DNA of 45,354 bases from an uncultured Dorea sp. GTDB taxonomy: Bacteria; Bacillota; Clostridia; Lachnospirales; Lachnospiraceae. Where the stretch lies: positions 1 through 45,354 of the forward strand of contig CANDQP010000011.1 of the NCBI GenBank assembly GCA_947388185.1. Reading direction: 5' to 3'. Below the pieces are notes generated by a model. That model was not told the origin of the DNA. It made no database searches and saw only the letters and a list, made by a program, of their open reading frames with translations. The position numbers were made by a program, and so were the translations under genes. Below are positions 15,083 to 24,035 of this stretch, piece by piece (within the stretch, counting starts at the first letter, position 1; each line of letters opens with the position of its first letter).

Positions 15083-16018
15083 ATGAAATCATCTAACATA
15101 GGCGGTCAGGCCGTGCTGGAAGGGATCATGATGAAGCATAAGGATGATTATGCCGTTGCGGTCCGTAAGCCAGACGGGGAGATCTTCGTACAGAAGGAGA
15201 CATATAGGAGTATTGTATACAGATGGAAGAAGCTGACGGAGATCCCATTTATACGGGGTGTTTTTAATTTCATAGATTCGATGGTGCTGGGGATGAAGAC
15301 GTTGACCTATTCTGCCAGCTTCTATGAGGATGAAGATGAGAAAGAGCTGACGGAGAAGGAAGCGTCCAGGCAGGAGAAGAAGGAGAGCCTGCTGATGGGA
15401 GTGACGGTGGCATTCTCTCTGGTCGCGGCGGTGGCAATTTTTATGGTGCTTCCCTATTTCTTGTCTTCTTTGCTTAAGAGTTATATCCCTTCTTACGGTG
15501 TGCGTACCGTGATCGAGGGATTTGTGAGGATCGGTATCTTCATATTATATGTGCTTCTGATCTCCCGGATGGAGGATATTCAGAGAACCTTCATGTATCA
15601 CGGCGCAGAGCATAAGTGTATCAACTGCATTGAGCACGGGCTTCCGCTCACGGTGGAGAATGTAAGGAGCAGCTCCAGACAGCATAAGAGATGCGGGACC
15701 AGCTTCCTGTTCCTGGTGCTTGCCATCAGTATTATCATGCTGCTGTTAGTCCGGGCAGAGACTCCGCTTATGCGGATCGTGATCCGGATTGTGTTGCTGC
15801 CGGTGATCGCGGGAGTCTCCTATGAGTTCCTGAAGCTTGCGGGGCGCAGTGAGAATCCGGTGGTGAATCTGTTCAGCAAGCCGGGGCTTGCCATCCAGAA
15901 GCTGACGACGAAGGAGCCGGACGACGGCATGATAGAGGTGGCGATCCAGGCGGTGGAGGCTGTATTTGATTGGAGAGCATATGAGGCAGAGAATTTTCAC
16001 ACTGCGGCAGATCATTGA
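15083..16018 (+). CDS. DUF1385 membrane protein (YqhQ-like)
   Basis: 311 aa. The family start IGGQAVLEGIMMK is at residues 6-18. About four hydrophobic segments follow (near 115-135, 150-170, 215-230 and 235-250), with the conserved YHGAEHKCINCIEHG and RCGTSFLFLVL motifs between them. It is an integral membrane protein of unknown biochemical function, found in many Firmicutes between rpmE and prmC-prfA. The His/Cys-rich motif hints at metal binding, which is inference. The C-terminus overlaps the prmC start by 38 nt. Confidence 0.88.
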   Translation: MKSSNIGGQAVLEGIMMKHKDDYAVAVRKPDGEIFVQKETYRSIVYRWKKLTEIPFIRGVFNFIDSMVLGMKTLTYSASFYEDEDEKELTEKEASRQEKKESLLMGVTVAFSLVAAVAIFMVLPYFLSSLLKSYIPSYGVRTVIEGFVRIGIFILYVLLISRMEDIQRTFMYHGAEHKCINCIEHGLPLTVENVRSSSRQHKRCGTSFLFLVLAISIIMLLLVRAETPLMRIVIRIVLLPVIAGVSYEFLKLAGRSENPVVNLFSKPGLAIQKLTTKEPDDGMIEVAIQAVEAVFDWRAYEAENFHTAADH

Positions 16019-16940
16019 GACAGGAAGGGCGGAATTAGAAGCGACCGGTATTGAAGAAGCGGCGCTTGATGCCTGGTATCTGTTGGAATACACTGCCGGT
16101 ATCAGCCGGGCGGCCTATTATGGGGAACCGGACCGGATTCTCGAAGAACCCCTGGCAGAGCAGTATCTTCATTATATCGGGATGCGTAAGAAGCGGATCC
16201 CGCTTCAGCATATTACGGGGGAACAGGAATTCATGGGGTATCTCTTCTATGTCAATGAGCATGTATTGATTCCGCGCCAGGACACGGAGACTCTTGTGGA
16301 GGAAGCAGTGAAGTTCATCCGGGCGAAGCTTCGCGGGAATGAAAGAGAAGTGCAGGTATTGGACATGTGTACCGGATCTGGCTGTATCCTGCTGAGTATC
16401 ATGAAGTTGTGTCCGCAGACAGAAGGAACAGGCTGCGACATATCTAAGGAGGCGCTTGCGGTTGCAAGGAAGAATGCAGAGCGTCTGGAAGTGGACGCCA
16501 GGTGGGTGGAGTCTGATCTGTTCAGTGAATTATGCGGTTCTGGCTCCGGTGGAGCTGAAGCAGGCAGTCAAATGGATGAGACCGGACGATCGGACAGACT
16601 ATGTTATGATATGATCGTGTCTAACCCGCCCTATATCCGTACTGCCGAGATTGAGACCCTTCAGGATGAAGTACGCCTTCATGATCCGCGGATCGCGTTA
16701 GACGGCAGGGAGGACGGATTATATTTCTACAGAAGGATCGTGAAAGACAGCGTTTCCTTTATAAAGGACGGGGGGACCCTGATATTTGAGATCGGGTGGG
16801 ACCAGGGAAAGGATGTGGCAGAGCTTATGACAGAGCATGGATATGAGAATGTGACGATAAAAAAAGACCTGTCAGGTCTTGACCGGGTAGCCGCAGGTGT
16901 ATACAATAGAAGGAGTGCCTGCGGGAGCGGATTCCTGTAG
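15981..16940 (+). CDS. prmC: release factor glutamine methyltransferase PrmC
   Basis: 319 aa from the ATG at 15981, which has GGAGAG upstream; the ORF-track TTG at 15966 is less likely. PrmC methylates the GGQ glutamine of RF1 and RF2, and the RF1 gene follows directly. The SAM-binding motif VLDMCTGSGCI is near residues 120-130 and the catalytic NPPY near 215. Just before it is a Gly/Ser-rich loop (GSGSGGAEAG...) about 20 residues longer than usual. It overlaps the end of the DUF1385 gene. Confidence 0.95.
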   Translation: MRQRIFTLRQIIETGRAELEATGIEEAALDAWYLLEYTAGISRAAYYGEPDRILEEPLAEQYLHYIGMRKKRIPLQHITGEQEFMGYLFYVNEHVLIPRQDTETLVEEAVKFIRAKLRGNEREVQVLDMCTGSGCILLSIMKLCPQTEGTGCDISKEALAVARKNAERLEVDARWVESDLFSELCGSGSGGAEAGSQMDETGRSDRLCYDMIVSNPPYIRTAEIETLQDEVRLHDPRIALDGREDGLYFYRRIVKDSVSFIKDGGTLIFEIGWDQGKDVAELMTEHGYENVTIKKDLSGLDRVAAGVYNRRSACGSGFL

Positions 16941-17013
16941 CGTATTTGACAGGCGTGGAATTGAAGAGATTGAAGGTAATAATGATTGAGATGATATTTT
17001 AGGAGGATAGATC

Positions 17014-18084
17014 ATGTTTGACAGATTAGAGGATCTGCTCATTCGTATGGAAGAGATATTGAGTGAGCTTCAGGAACCGGATGTGGCGAATGACCAGAAG
17101 AGATTCCGGAAACTTATGAAAGAACAGAACGACCTGTCTCCGATCGTTGAGGCATATAAGGAATATAAGACGTGTAAGCAGACGATTGAGGACAGCCTTC
17201 AGATGTTGGAGGAGGAATCGGATGAAGAGATGCGCGAGCTTGCGAAGGAAGAACTGAACGACGCGAAGGCAAGGGTGGAGGAATTAGAGCGCGAGCTTAA
17301 GATTCTGCTGCTCCCCAAGGACCCCAATGACGACAAGAACGTTATCGTGGAGATCCGTGCAGGCGCGGGCGGTGATGAGGCGGCGTTATTTGCCGCAGAG
17401 ATCTATCGTATGTATCTGCATTATGCGGAGAGCAAGCGCTGGAAGGTAGAGCTGGTAGAGTGTGAAGAGATCGGGATCGGCGGCATGAAGAATGTGACCT
17501 TCATGATCAATGGGAATGGAGCCTATTCCGTGATGAAATACGAATCCGGGGTGCACCGTGTACAGCGTGTGCCGGAGACGGAGTCCGGCGGACGTATCCA
17601 TACGTCTACGATTACGGTAGCGGTGATGCCGGAGGCGGAGGAAGTGGATATCCAGATTGACGAGAAGGACATCAGGATTGATGTCATGAGAGCATCCGGT
17701 AACGGCGGACAGTGTGTCAATACCACGGATTCGGCCGTTCGTCTGACCCATTATCCGACGGGGATCGTAATATATAGCCAGACGGAGAAGTCACAATTAC
17801 AGAATAAGGACAAAGCATTCGCATTGCTCCGCGCGAAGCTGTATGACCTGGAATGCCAGAAGCAGCATGACGCCGAGGCGGAGGCGAGAAAGAGCCAGAT
17901 CGGAACCGGAGACCGTTCAGAGAAGATCCGTACTTATAATTTCCCGCAGGGGCGCGTGACGGATCACAGGATCGGCCTGACCTTGTATAAGCTTGACAAG
18001 ATCATGAACGGGGATATCCAGGAGATCATTGACGCCTGCATCGCTGCGGACCAGAGTGCGAAGCTGGCGAATATGAATGAATAA
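17014..18084 (+). CDS. prfA: peptide chain release factor 1
   Basis: 356 aa, full length. RF1 reads UAA and UAG and triggers peptide release. The stop-codon reading PxT motif is PET in RVPETESGG near residue 187; the catalytic GGQ is in SGNGGQCVN near 230. Cysteine replaces the more usual histidine after GGQ, as in many Clostridia. AGGAGG precedes the ATG. The upstream prmC gene encodes its modifying enzyme, so the pair is a functional unit. Confidence 0.97.
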   Translation: MFDRLEDLLIRMEEILSELQEPDVANDQKRFRKLMKEQNDLSPIVEAYKEYKTCKQTIEDSLQMLEEESDEEMRELAKEELNDAKARVEELERELKILLLPKDPNDDKNVIVEIRAGAGGDEAALFAAEIYRMYLHYAESKRWKVELVECEEIGIGGMKNVTFMINGNGAYSVMKYESGVHRVQRVPETESGGRIHTSTITVAVMPEAEEVDIQIDEKDIRIDVMRASGNGGQCVNTTDSAVRLTHYPTGIVIYSQTEKSQLQNKDKAFALLRAKLYDLECQKQHDAEAEARKSQIGTGDRSEKIRTYNFPQGRVTDHRIGLTLYKLDKIMNGDIQEIIDACIAADQSAKLANMNE

Positions 18085-18099
18085 GGAATGAATTATTAG

Positions 18100-19839
18100 A
18101 TGAAGGAAAAATTAAAGAAATTATTTGCTTACTACGGCCCCTATAAGAAACTGTTCTACAGCGATATGTTTTTTGCGATCCTGGGGGCTGCGGTAACGCT
18201 GATCATACCGTTGGTGGTCAGATATATCACCAATGAGGTCGTTTATTTTGACGCGGCCGGGGCCAGGGCTTCGGTCCTTAAGCTCGGTGCAGTGATGGTC
18301 GCCCTGGTGCTGCTGGAGATCTTCTGTAATTTTTATATTGCGTATTTCGGGCATATCATGGGGGCGAGGATGGAAGCGGATATGCGCAGGGATATCTTCG
18401 GGCATTATCAGAAGCTTACCTTCGCGTTCTATGATAATCAGAAGGTAGGGCATCTCCTGTCCCGGATCACAAGCGACCTGTTCGATATCAGCGAGCTTCT
18501 GCATCACGGACCGGAGGACCTGGTCATATCCGTGATCAAGATCATTGGTTCGTTTACGATCCTTCTGATGGTCAATGTGAAGCTGGCGTTTGTGGCGTTC
18601 GCATTTATTCCGGTGATGGCGGCATTTGCGTTCTACTATAACGGTAAGATGGGAAAGGCATTTCAGAAGAACCGTGAGAAGATCGCGGAGATCAACAGCC
18701 AGATCGAGGACAGCCTGTCAGGGATCCGCGTGGTGAAGTCATTTGCCAATGAACGGGAAGAGATGAAGAAGTTCAAGAGAGGGAATGACAACTTCGTGGC
18801 GGCGAAGAAGGTCAGCTACAAGTATATGGGGATCTATAATTCCGGTCTTGGAGCTATGAGCACGTTGATCACGGTGGTGGTCCTGGTCGTGGGTGTCTGC
18901 ATGATGCTGGACGGGGCGGTGACGCTGACAGACCTGATCACATTCCTTCTGTATATCAATAATTTTACCGATCCGGTCAAGAAGCTGGTCACATTCACAG
19001 AGCAGTTCCAGAACGGGTATTCCGGATTCGAGCGTTTCCTTGAGATCCTCTCGATCGCGCCGGATATCAAGGATAAGCCGGAGGCGGTATCGGTGGGACA
19101 GATGAAAGGCGAGATCGAATTCAAAGATGTGTCTTTCCAGTATGAGGAGCAGAATGAGAAGGTGCTGAACCACATTAATCTTAAGGTGGATGCGGGAGAT
19201 TATATGGCGCTCGTAGGTCCGTCCGGGGTTGGCAAGACGACGATGTGCAGCCTGATCCCCAGATTCTATGAGGTGTCCTCGGGAGCGATCACGATCGATG
19301 GGATAGATATCCGGGATATGAAGCTTGATGATCTGCGCAGCAATGTGGGGATCGTCCAGCAGGACGTGTATCTGTTCGCGGGAACGGTGCTTGACAATAT
19401 CCGCTACGGCAGGATGGATGCGACGGATGAGGAGGTTGTAAGGGCGGCGAAGAATGCCAACGCCCATGAATTTATCATGGGGCTGCCCCACGGCTACCAT
19501 ACGGATATCGGACAGAGGGGCGTGAAGCTCTCAGGCGGGCAGAAGCAGAGACTGTCAATCGCGAGAGTATTTCTGAAGAACCCGCCGATCCTGATCTTCG
19601 ATGAGGCGACTTCGGCTCTGGATAACGAGAGCGAGCAGGTGGTGCAGAGATCGCTGGAAGGCCTGGCAAGACAGAGGACCACGTTTGTGATTGCCCACAG
19701 GCTCACAACGATCCAGAATGCACAGAAGATCCTGGTATTGACGGAAGACGGGATCGCAGAGGAAGGTACACATGAGGAATTGCTTCAGAAGAAAGGAATC
19801 TACGAAGCATTGTACCATCGTAATTTTGAGAATATATAA
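18100..19839 (+). CDS. ABC exporter, fused membrane and ATPase domains
   Basis: 579 aa. Six predicted transmembrane helices in the first 310 residues (ABC_membrane type 1 exporter fold), then a nucleotide-binding domain with Walker A GPSGVGKTT near 373, Q-loop VQQDVYLF, signature LSGGQKQRLS near 478, Walker B ILIFDEATSALD and H-loop IAHRLTT. It is a half-transporter of the MsbA/multidrug/lipid type and would act as a homodimer, since no partner half-transporter is adjacent. The substrate is unknown. It follows prfA by 15 nt and is probably co-transcribed. Confidence 0.93.
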   Translation: MKEKLKKLFAYYGPYKKLFYSDMFFAILGAAVTLIIPLVVRYITNEVVYFDAAGARASVLKLGAVMVALVLLEIFCNFYIAYFGHIMGARMEADMRRDIFGHYQKLTFAFYDNQKVGHLLSRITSDLFDISELLHHGPEDLVISVIKIIGSFTILLMVNVKLAFVAFAFIPVMAAFAFYYNGKMGKAFQKNREKIAEINSQIEDSLSGIRVVKSFANEREEMKKFKRGNDNFVAAKKVSYKYMGIYNSGLGAMSTLITVVVLVVGVCMMLDGAVTLTDLITFLLYINNFTDPVKKLVTFTEQFQNGYSGFERFLEILSIAPDIKDKPEAVSVGQMKGEIEFKDVSFQYEEQNEKVLNHINLKVDAGDYMALVGPSGVGKTTMCSLIPRFYEVSSGAITIDGIDIRDMKLDDLRSNVGIVQQDVYLFAGTVLDNIRYGRMDATDEEVVRAAKNANAHEFIMGLPHGYHTDIGQRGVKLSGGQKQRLSIARVFLKNPPILIFDEATSALDNESEQVVQRSLEGLARQRTTFVIAHRLTTIQNAQKILVLTEDGIAEEGTHEELLQKKGIYEALYHRNFENI

Positions 19840-19842
19840 GAG

Positions 19843-19870
19843 GCCGCCGGGACTGTCAGCGGCGGCTTTT
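19843..19870 (+). terminator. GC-rich hairpin after the ABC exporter
   Basis: GCCGCC pairs with GGCGGC, followed by TTTT. The T-run is short and the next ribosome binding site begins at once, so it may act as an attenuator. Confidence 0.55.
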
Positions 19871-19885
19871 GAAGGAGAGAGACGG

Positions 19886-20056
19886 ATGGAGTTTCATAAG
19901 AGAATGCAGGCTTCTATGCTGATCGTCATCATAGTCTGCATGATGTGTGTATCGACGGTGCTTGCCAGGGAAGACAGGCTTGCCAGGGCCAGGGAAGAGC
20001 AGAATTCCGGATTATATATTACCTGCGGAGCAGAGGATTCTGAACCGGATATGTAA
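19886..20056 (+). CDS. small secreted or membrane-anchored peptide
   Basis: 56 aa. Start chosen at 19886 because AAGGAG lies 8 nt upstream; the longer ORF-track version runs back through the exporter gene. The N-terminus is signal-peptide-like: basic HKR, a hydrophobic core (MLIVIIVCMMCVSTV) and a possible cleavage site after VLA. The remaining 30 residues are charged with one cysteine (REDRLARAREE...ITCGAE). I do not recognise a family. It sits between an ABC exporter and a DUF2156 gene. A real gene is likely but not certain. Confidence 0.5.
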   Translation: MEFHKRMQASMLIVIIVCMMCVSTVLAREDRLARAREEQNSGLYITCGAEDSEPDM

Positions 20057-20168
20057 GGCTGCCGCTTTCAGGTGCGCGATCCTGTACGGATACATAAAGA
20101 CAAGACAGATTCGGCATAATAATTGGAGTGCAGGGATCTGTAAATTGATAGATAAGAGAAGGTTAAGG

Positions 20169-21080
20169 ATGGAAGAGGTACAATTTAAAAGAGCTGAATT
20201 AGAAGATAAAGATATCATCAGTCATTATTTTGCTCATCATACGAGCCGGAGCTGCGAGAGGACATTTGCCAACGTATACTTATGGTCCAGGCAGTATCCG
20301 GTCAAATGGGCGATCGTAGAGAATGCGCTGGTATTCAAGAGTGAGGATGAGGAGCACCTTGCTTTTGCCTATCCGGCAGGAGAGCCTTCGGATGTGAAGA
20401 AGGCGCTTGAGGTTCTGATGGAATACAGTAAGGACCATGGAGTTCCGTTTCAGATGTATAATCTGACGCCGGATAATTTTGCACAGTTGGAAGAGTGGTA
20501 TCCCGGAAGATTCCAGATCGAATATGACAGGGACAGTGCGGACTATGTCTATGAGTCTGAGAAGCTTGCGACTTTGTCCGGGAAGAAGCTGCACGGCAAA
20601 CGCAATCATATCAACAAGTTTAAGGCGTTATATGGCGATCGCTGGTCCTATGAGGCTATCACGAAGGATAACGTGGAAGAATGCTTCCAGATGGCGCTTA
20701 AGTGGCGGGATCAGAATGGATGTGAGGACGACCCTGAGAAGCGGGGAGAGATCTGTGTTACGATGAACGCCCTGCGTCTGTTTGAGGAGCTGGAGCTGAA
20801 GGGCGGTATCTTGAAGATCGACGGGGAAGTGGTGGCATTTACCATCGGGGAACCGGTCTGTTCGGATACGTTCGTAGTCCACATCGAGAAGGCATTCGCG
20901 GATGTGGAGGGCGCATATCCGATGATCAACCAACAGTTCGTAGAGCATGAGTGTATGGATTATCCTTATGTGAACAGAGAAGAGGATACAGGTGCGGAAG
21001 GTCTGAGGAAGGCGAAGCTGTCTTATCGTCCGGTCTTCATGGTGGAGAAGGGCGATGTGACTGAGATCACGACGGCATAA
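20169..21080 (+). CDS. DUF2156 (phosphatidylglycerol lysyltransferase C-terminal-like) protein
   Basis: 303 aa from the ATG at 20169 (AGAAGG about 7 nt upstream); the ORF-track start at 19947 overlaps the small peptide gene and is rejected. It has the tandem GNAT-like fold of DUF2156: FANVYLWSRQYPVKWAIVE near the N-terminus, LSGKKLHGKRNHINKFK near 137-153 and the C-terminal MINQQFVEH and REEDTGAEGLRKAKLSYRP segments. There is no membrane part, unlike MprF, so it is a soluble acyl- or aminoacyltransferase relative of unknown substrate. Confidence 0.87.
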   Translation: MEEVQFKRAELEDKDIISHYFAHHTSRSCERTFANVYLWSRQYPVKWAIVENALVFKSEDEEHLAFAYPAGEPSDVKKALEVLMEYSKDHGVPFQMYNLTPDNFAQLEEWYPGRFQIEYDRDSADYVYESEKLATLSGKKLHGKRNHINKFKALYGDRWSYEAITKDNVEECFQMALKWRDQNGCEDDPEKRGEICVTMNALRLFEELELKGGILKIDGEVVAFTIGEPVCSDTFVVHIEKAFADVEGAYPMINQQFVEHECMDYPYVNREEDTGAEGLRKAKLSYRPVFMVEKGDVTEITTA

Positions 21081-21122
21081 TTCCGACAGGAAGCGGGATC
21101 CGCCGGCAAAGGAGAGAAGAGT

Positions 21123-22310
21123 ATGATAGCAGAGAAGATGAAGAATATGGTGGCGAACAGTTCGGCCATCCGGGCAATGTTTGAAGAGGGAAACCGTCTT
21201 GCACAGATCTACGGAGCTGAGAATGTGTTTGATTTCAGCCTTGGGAATCCCAATGTGGCGGCGCCGGAGGCGGTTAAGGAAGCGATCACAGAGTTATTGG
21301 ATGAGAGTGACCCGGTGGTCCTTCACGGATATACCAACAGCAATTCCGGTTATGCGGATGTGCGGGAGACGGTAGCGAAGTCATTGAACGAACGCTTTGG
21401 GACGAATTTTGAAGGGAAGAATATCGTGATGTCCGTGGGCGCGGCAGGCGGATTGAATGTAATCTTGAAGACCCTGATCAATCCGGGGGACGAGGTGATC
21501 GCGTTTGCGCCTTATTTCGGTGAATACCGTTCTTATACGAATAATTATGACGGTGTGTTGGTGGAGGTTTCTCCGAATACCGTGGATTTTCAACCGAAGC
21601 TTGACGAATTCGAGCAGAAGATCACGCCGAAGACGAAGGCGGTGATCGTGAACACACCGAACAATCCGACGGGAGTGGTCTATTCGGAAGAGACGATCAA
21701 GAAGCTGGCGTCTATCATGGAAGCAAAGCAGAAGGAATATGGGACAGAGATCTATCTGATCTCAGACGAGCCGTACCGTGAGCTTGTGTACGATGGGGTC
21801 AGGGTACCGTATCTTACGAAATATTATGACAATACCATCGTGGGCTATTCTTATAGTAAGTCCTTGTCTCTGCCGGGAGAGCGTATCGGATATCTGGTGA
21901 TTCCGGATGAGGTGAAGGACAGTGAGGAAGTGCTTGCGGCGGCTAATGTGGCGACCCGTATCCTGGGATTCGTCAACGCGCCGACTCTGCAGCAGAAGCT
22001 GGTTGCCAAGTGTATCAATGAGAAGACGGATATATCCTATTATGACAGGAACAGAGAGACACTGTATAATGGTTTGCGGGAGTGTGGTTTCGAGTGCATC
22101 AAGCCGCAGGGGGCGTTCTATCTCTTCGTGAAATCTCCCGCGGCGGATGAGAAGGAATTCTGTGCGGCAGCGAAGAAGTATAACCTTCTGCTGGTGCCGG
22201 GAAGTTCCTTCGCATGCCCGGGCTATGTAAGGCTTGCGTACTGTGTGGCTTATGAGACTATTGTGAATTCTCTGCCGAAATTCAGAGAATTAGCCGGGGA
22301 GTATTTTTAA
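21123..22310 (+). CDS. PLP-dependent class I aminotransferase
   Basis: 395 aa. Fold type I aspartate/aromatic aminotransferase family. Recognisable parts: SVGAAGGLNVILK, the NTPNNPTGVVYS motif near residue 178, ISDEPYRELVYD and the PLP lysine in YSYSKSLSLPGERIGY near 243. It likely transfers amino groups between aspartate or another amino acid and 2-oxoglutarate; specificity cannot be read. It ends 3 nt before the hisC-like gene, so the two are an operon, with AAAGGAGAGAAG before the start. Confidence 0.92.
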   Translation: MIAEKMKNMVANSSAIRAMFEEGNRLAQIYGAENVFDFSLGNPNVAAPEAVKEAITELLDESDPVVLHGYTNSNSGYADVRETVAKSLNERFGTNFEGKNIVMSVGAAGGLNVILKTLINPGDEVIAFAPYFGEYRSYTNNYDGVLVEVSPNTVDFQPKLDEFEQKITPKTKAVIVNTPNNPTGVVYSEETIKKLASIMEAKQKEYGTEIYLISDEPYRELVYDGVRVPYLTKYYDNTIVGYSYSKSLSLPGERIGYLVIPDEVKDSEEVLAAANVATRILGFVNAPTLQQKLVAKCINEKTDISYYDRNRETLYNGLRECGFECIKPQGAFYLFVKSPAADEKEFCAAAKKYNLLLVPGSSFACPGYVRLAYCVAYETIVNSLPKFRELAGEYF

Positions 22311-22313
22311 GTT

Positions 22314-23372
22314 ATGAGAGCATTTGAGAATAATATCCGTAAGGTGGAGCCTTACGTGCCGGGGGAGCAGCCCCAGAATAAAGTGATCAAGCTGAATACC
22401 AATGAGAACCCGTATCCGCCGTCTCCCAAGGTGACGGAAGCACTTGCGAAGCTGGATCCGGACCGGTTCAGGCTCTATCCGGACCCGACCTGCGGGCCGT
22501 TGGTGGAAGCGCTTGCGGAATTCTATCATGTGGATCCGGACCAGGTATTCGTGGGAGTGGGTTCTGATGATGTGCTGTCCATGTGTTTCCTGACGTTTTT
22601 TAACTCCGGGAAGCCGATTCTATTCCCGGATATTACATATTCTTTCTACAAGGTCTGGGCCGAGCTTTACCGGATTCCTTATGAATGCCAGAGGCTTGAC
22701 GGGAACTTCCGGATCGTGAAGGAAGATTATTATAAGGAGAACGGAGGGGTCATCTTCCCGAATCCCAATGCGCCGACGGCCATTTACGAGGAGCTGGATT
22801 TTGTGGAGGATATCATTCGTGCGAATCCGGACGTGATCGTGATCGTGGATGAGGCGTATATTGATTTTGCGGGCCGTTCTGCACTGGAGCTGATCGGTAA
22901 GTATGATAATCTGATCGTGGTGCAGACCTTCTCCAAGGCGAGATCTATGGCGGGGATGCGGATCGGCTACGCCATCAGTAATCCGGTATTGATCAAATAT
23001 TTAAATGATGCAAAGTATTCTTTTAATTCTTATACCATGAACCAGGCGGCGCTTGTGTGCGGTGTGGAAGCGGTGAAAGACCGGGAATATTTCGAAGAAG
23101 GGATCCGTAAGATTATAGAGACGAGGGAGTGGGCGAAGGATAAGCTTGACAGGCTTGGCTTTATCTGCCTTGACTCCAGTGCGAACTTCATCTTCGCCAT
23201 GCATCCGGACTATGATGCGAAGGAGCTGTTCGAGGCGATGAAGGCGAACGGGATCTATGTCCGGTACTGGGGGAGCGAGCGGATCGAGCAGTATATGCGG
23301 ATCACGATCGGAACCAGGGAAGAGATGGAAGAGTTGTTCCGTTTCCTTGAAAAATATATGGGAGTGAAATAA
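22314..23372 (+). CDS. hisC: HisC-like PLP aminotransferase
   Basis: 352 aa. Matches histidinol-phosphate/aromatic aminotransferases: IKLNTNENPYPPSP near residue 23, GVGSDDVLSM, IVDEAYIDFAG and the PLP-lysine segment TFSKARSMAGMRIGY. It catalyses transamination of histidinol phosphate or related substrates; in Clostridia, HisC paralogues outside the his operon can also serve aromatic amino acids. No other his gene lies nearby, so the symbol refers to the family. It is placed directly between another aminotransferase and a small export protein. Confidence 0.85.
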   Translation: MRAFENNIRKVEPYVPGEQPQNKVIKLNTNENPYPPSPKVTEALAKLDPDRFRLYPDPTCGPLVEALAEFYHVDPDQVFVGVGSDDVLSMCFLTFFNSGKPILFPDITYSFYKVWAELYRIPYECQRLDGNFRIVKEDYYKENGGVIFPNPNAPTAIYEELDFVEDIIRANPDVIVIVDEAYIDFAGRSALELIGKYDNLIVVQTFSKARSMAGMRIGYAISNPVLIKYLNDAKYSFNSYTMNQAALVCGVEAVKDREYFEEGIRKIIETREWAKDKLDRLGFICLDSSANFIFAMHPDYDAKELFEAMKANGIYVRYWGSERIEQYMRITIGTREEMEELFRFLEKYMGVK

Positions 23373-23382
23373 GGAGGATATT

Positions 23383-23895
23383 ATGACAGAATCTTTAGTA
23401 CAGAGTATTATCGACGTCTTGGGTGGGAGCGTTGGAAAGGAAGCGATCGTATTCATCATATCGATGATCCCGATCCTGGAGCTTCGAGGCGCGCTTCTGG
23501 TTGCCGGACCGCTGCTTGGTGTTCCGGTGGCGAAGGCGATACCGCTCTGTATCATAGGGAATATCATTCCGGTGCCTTTTATCCTGCTTCTGATCACGCC
23601 TGTTTTCAAATGGATGAAGGGGACGAAGCTCTTCAAGCCTATGGTGGATAAGCTGGAATCAAAGGCCATGAGCAAGAGCGACAAGATCGAGAAATATGAG
23701 TTCTGGGGATTGGTGCTGTTCGTGGGGATCCCGCTTCCGGGAACCGGAGCATGGACGGGGTCGCTGATCGCGGCGCTGCTTGGCGTGAAGTTCAAGAAAG
23801 CGTTCCCGGCGGTGATCCTTGGGATCTGTATGGCGACAGTGATCATGTGGTTTATCTCTTATGTGCTTCTTGGCGGGGTGCATGTGCTGGGTTAA
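23383..23895 (+). CDS. small multidrug export protein family (COG2426)
   Basis: 170 aa integral membrane protein. Four or so hydrophobic segments and the family motifs SMIPILELRGALLVAG and GIPLPGTGAWTGSLIAALLG are evident. The family name is a database label; transport activity is little tested. GGAGG precedes the ATG, and a strong terminator follows, closing the aminotransferase operon. Confidence 0.86.
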   Translation: MTESLVQSIIDVLGGSVGKEAIVFIISMIPILELRGALLVAGPLLGVPVAKAIPLCIIGNIIPVPFILLLITPVFKWMKGTKLFKPMVDKLESKAMSKSDKIEKYEFWGLVLFVGIPLPGTGAWTGSLIAALLGVKFKKAFPAVILGICMATVIMWFISYVLLGGVHVLG

Positions 23896-23906
23896 ATGAA
23901 TGAATC

Positions 23907-23942
23907 AAAAATGCAAAGCTCGTGACCGGGCTTTGCATTTTT
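23907..23942 (+). terminator. terminator closing the aminotransferase operon
   Basis: AAAAATGCAAAGC pairs perfectly with GCTTTGCATTTTT, 13 bp, around TCGTGACCGG. Symmetric A/T flanks could also work on the other strand. Confidence 0.9.
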
Positions 23943-23990
23943 GTTAAGTTTACGGAAAGGAAAGTCTATCTGTTTTTTTTTGCCAAGGTA

Positions 23991-23999
23991 TGTTAAAAT
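23991..23999 (+). promoter_or_regulatory. extended -10 promoter of the PfkB kinase gene
   Basis: TGTTAAAAT, an extended -10 element, preceded by a run of eight or more Ts and no clear -35. Confidence 0.45.
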
Positions 24000-24035
24000 G
24001 ATTACAAACATAGAAATAGATAAGGAGATTGTGAT

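Noticed and set aside
17695-17740. RF1 GGQ motif followed by Cys-Val-Asn instead of His-Val-Asn
   Set aside because: The GGQ itself is intact and this variation is, to my knowledge, usual in Clostridia, so it is not evidence of altered function.
18739-19500. 253-aa minus-strand ORF inside the ABC exporter
   Set aside because: Antisense shadow of a well-supported gene, His/Arg/Asp-rich with no ribosome binding site or domain.
19947-20168. Extended N-terminus of the DUF2156 ORF
   Set aside because: The extension overlaps the small peptide gene and lacks a ribosome binding site; the ATG at 20169 has one.
23001-23846. 281-aa minus-strand ORF across hisC and the export protein gene
   Set aside because: Antisense shadow overlapping two clear genes, with no recognisable motif.
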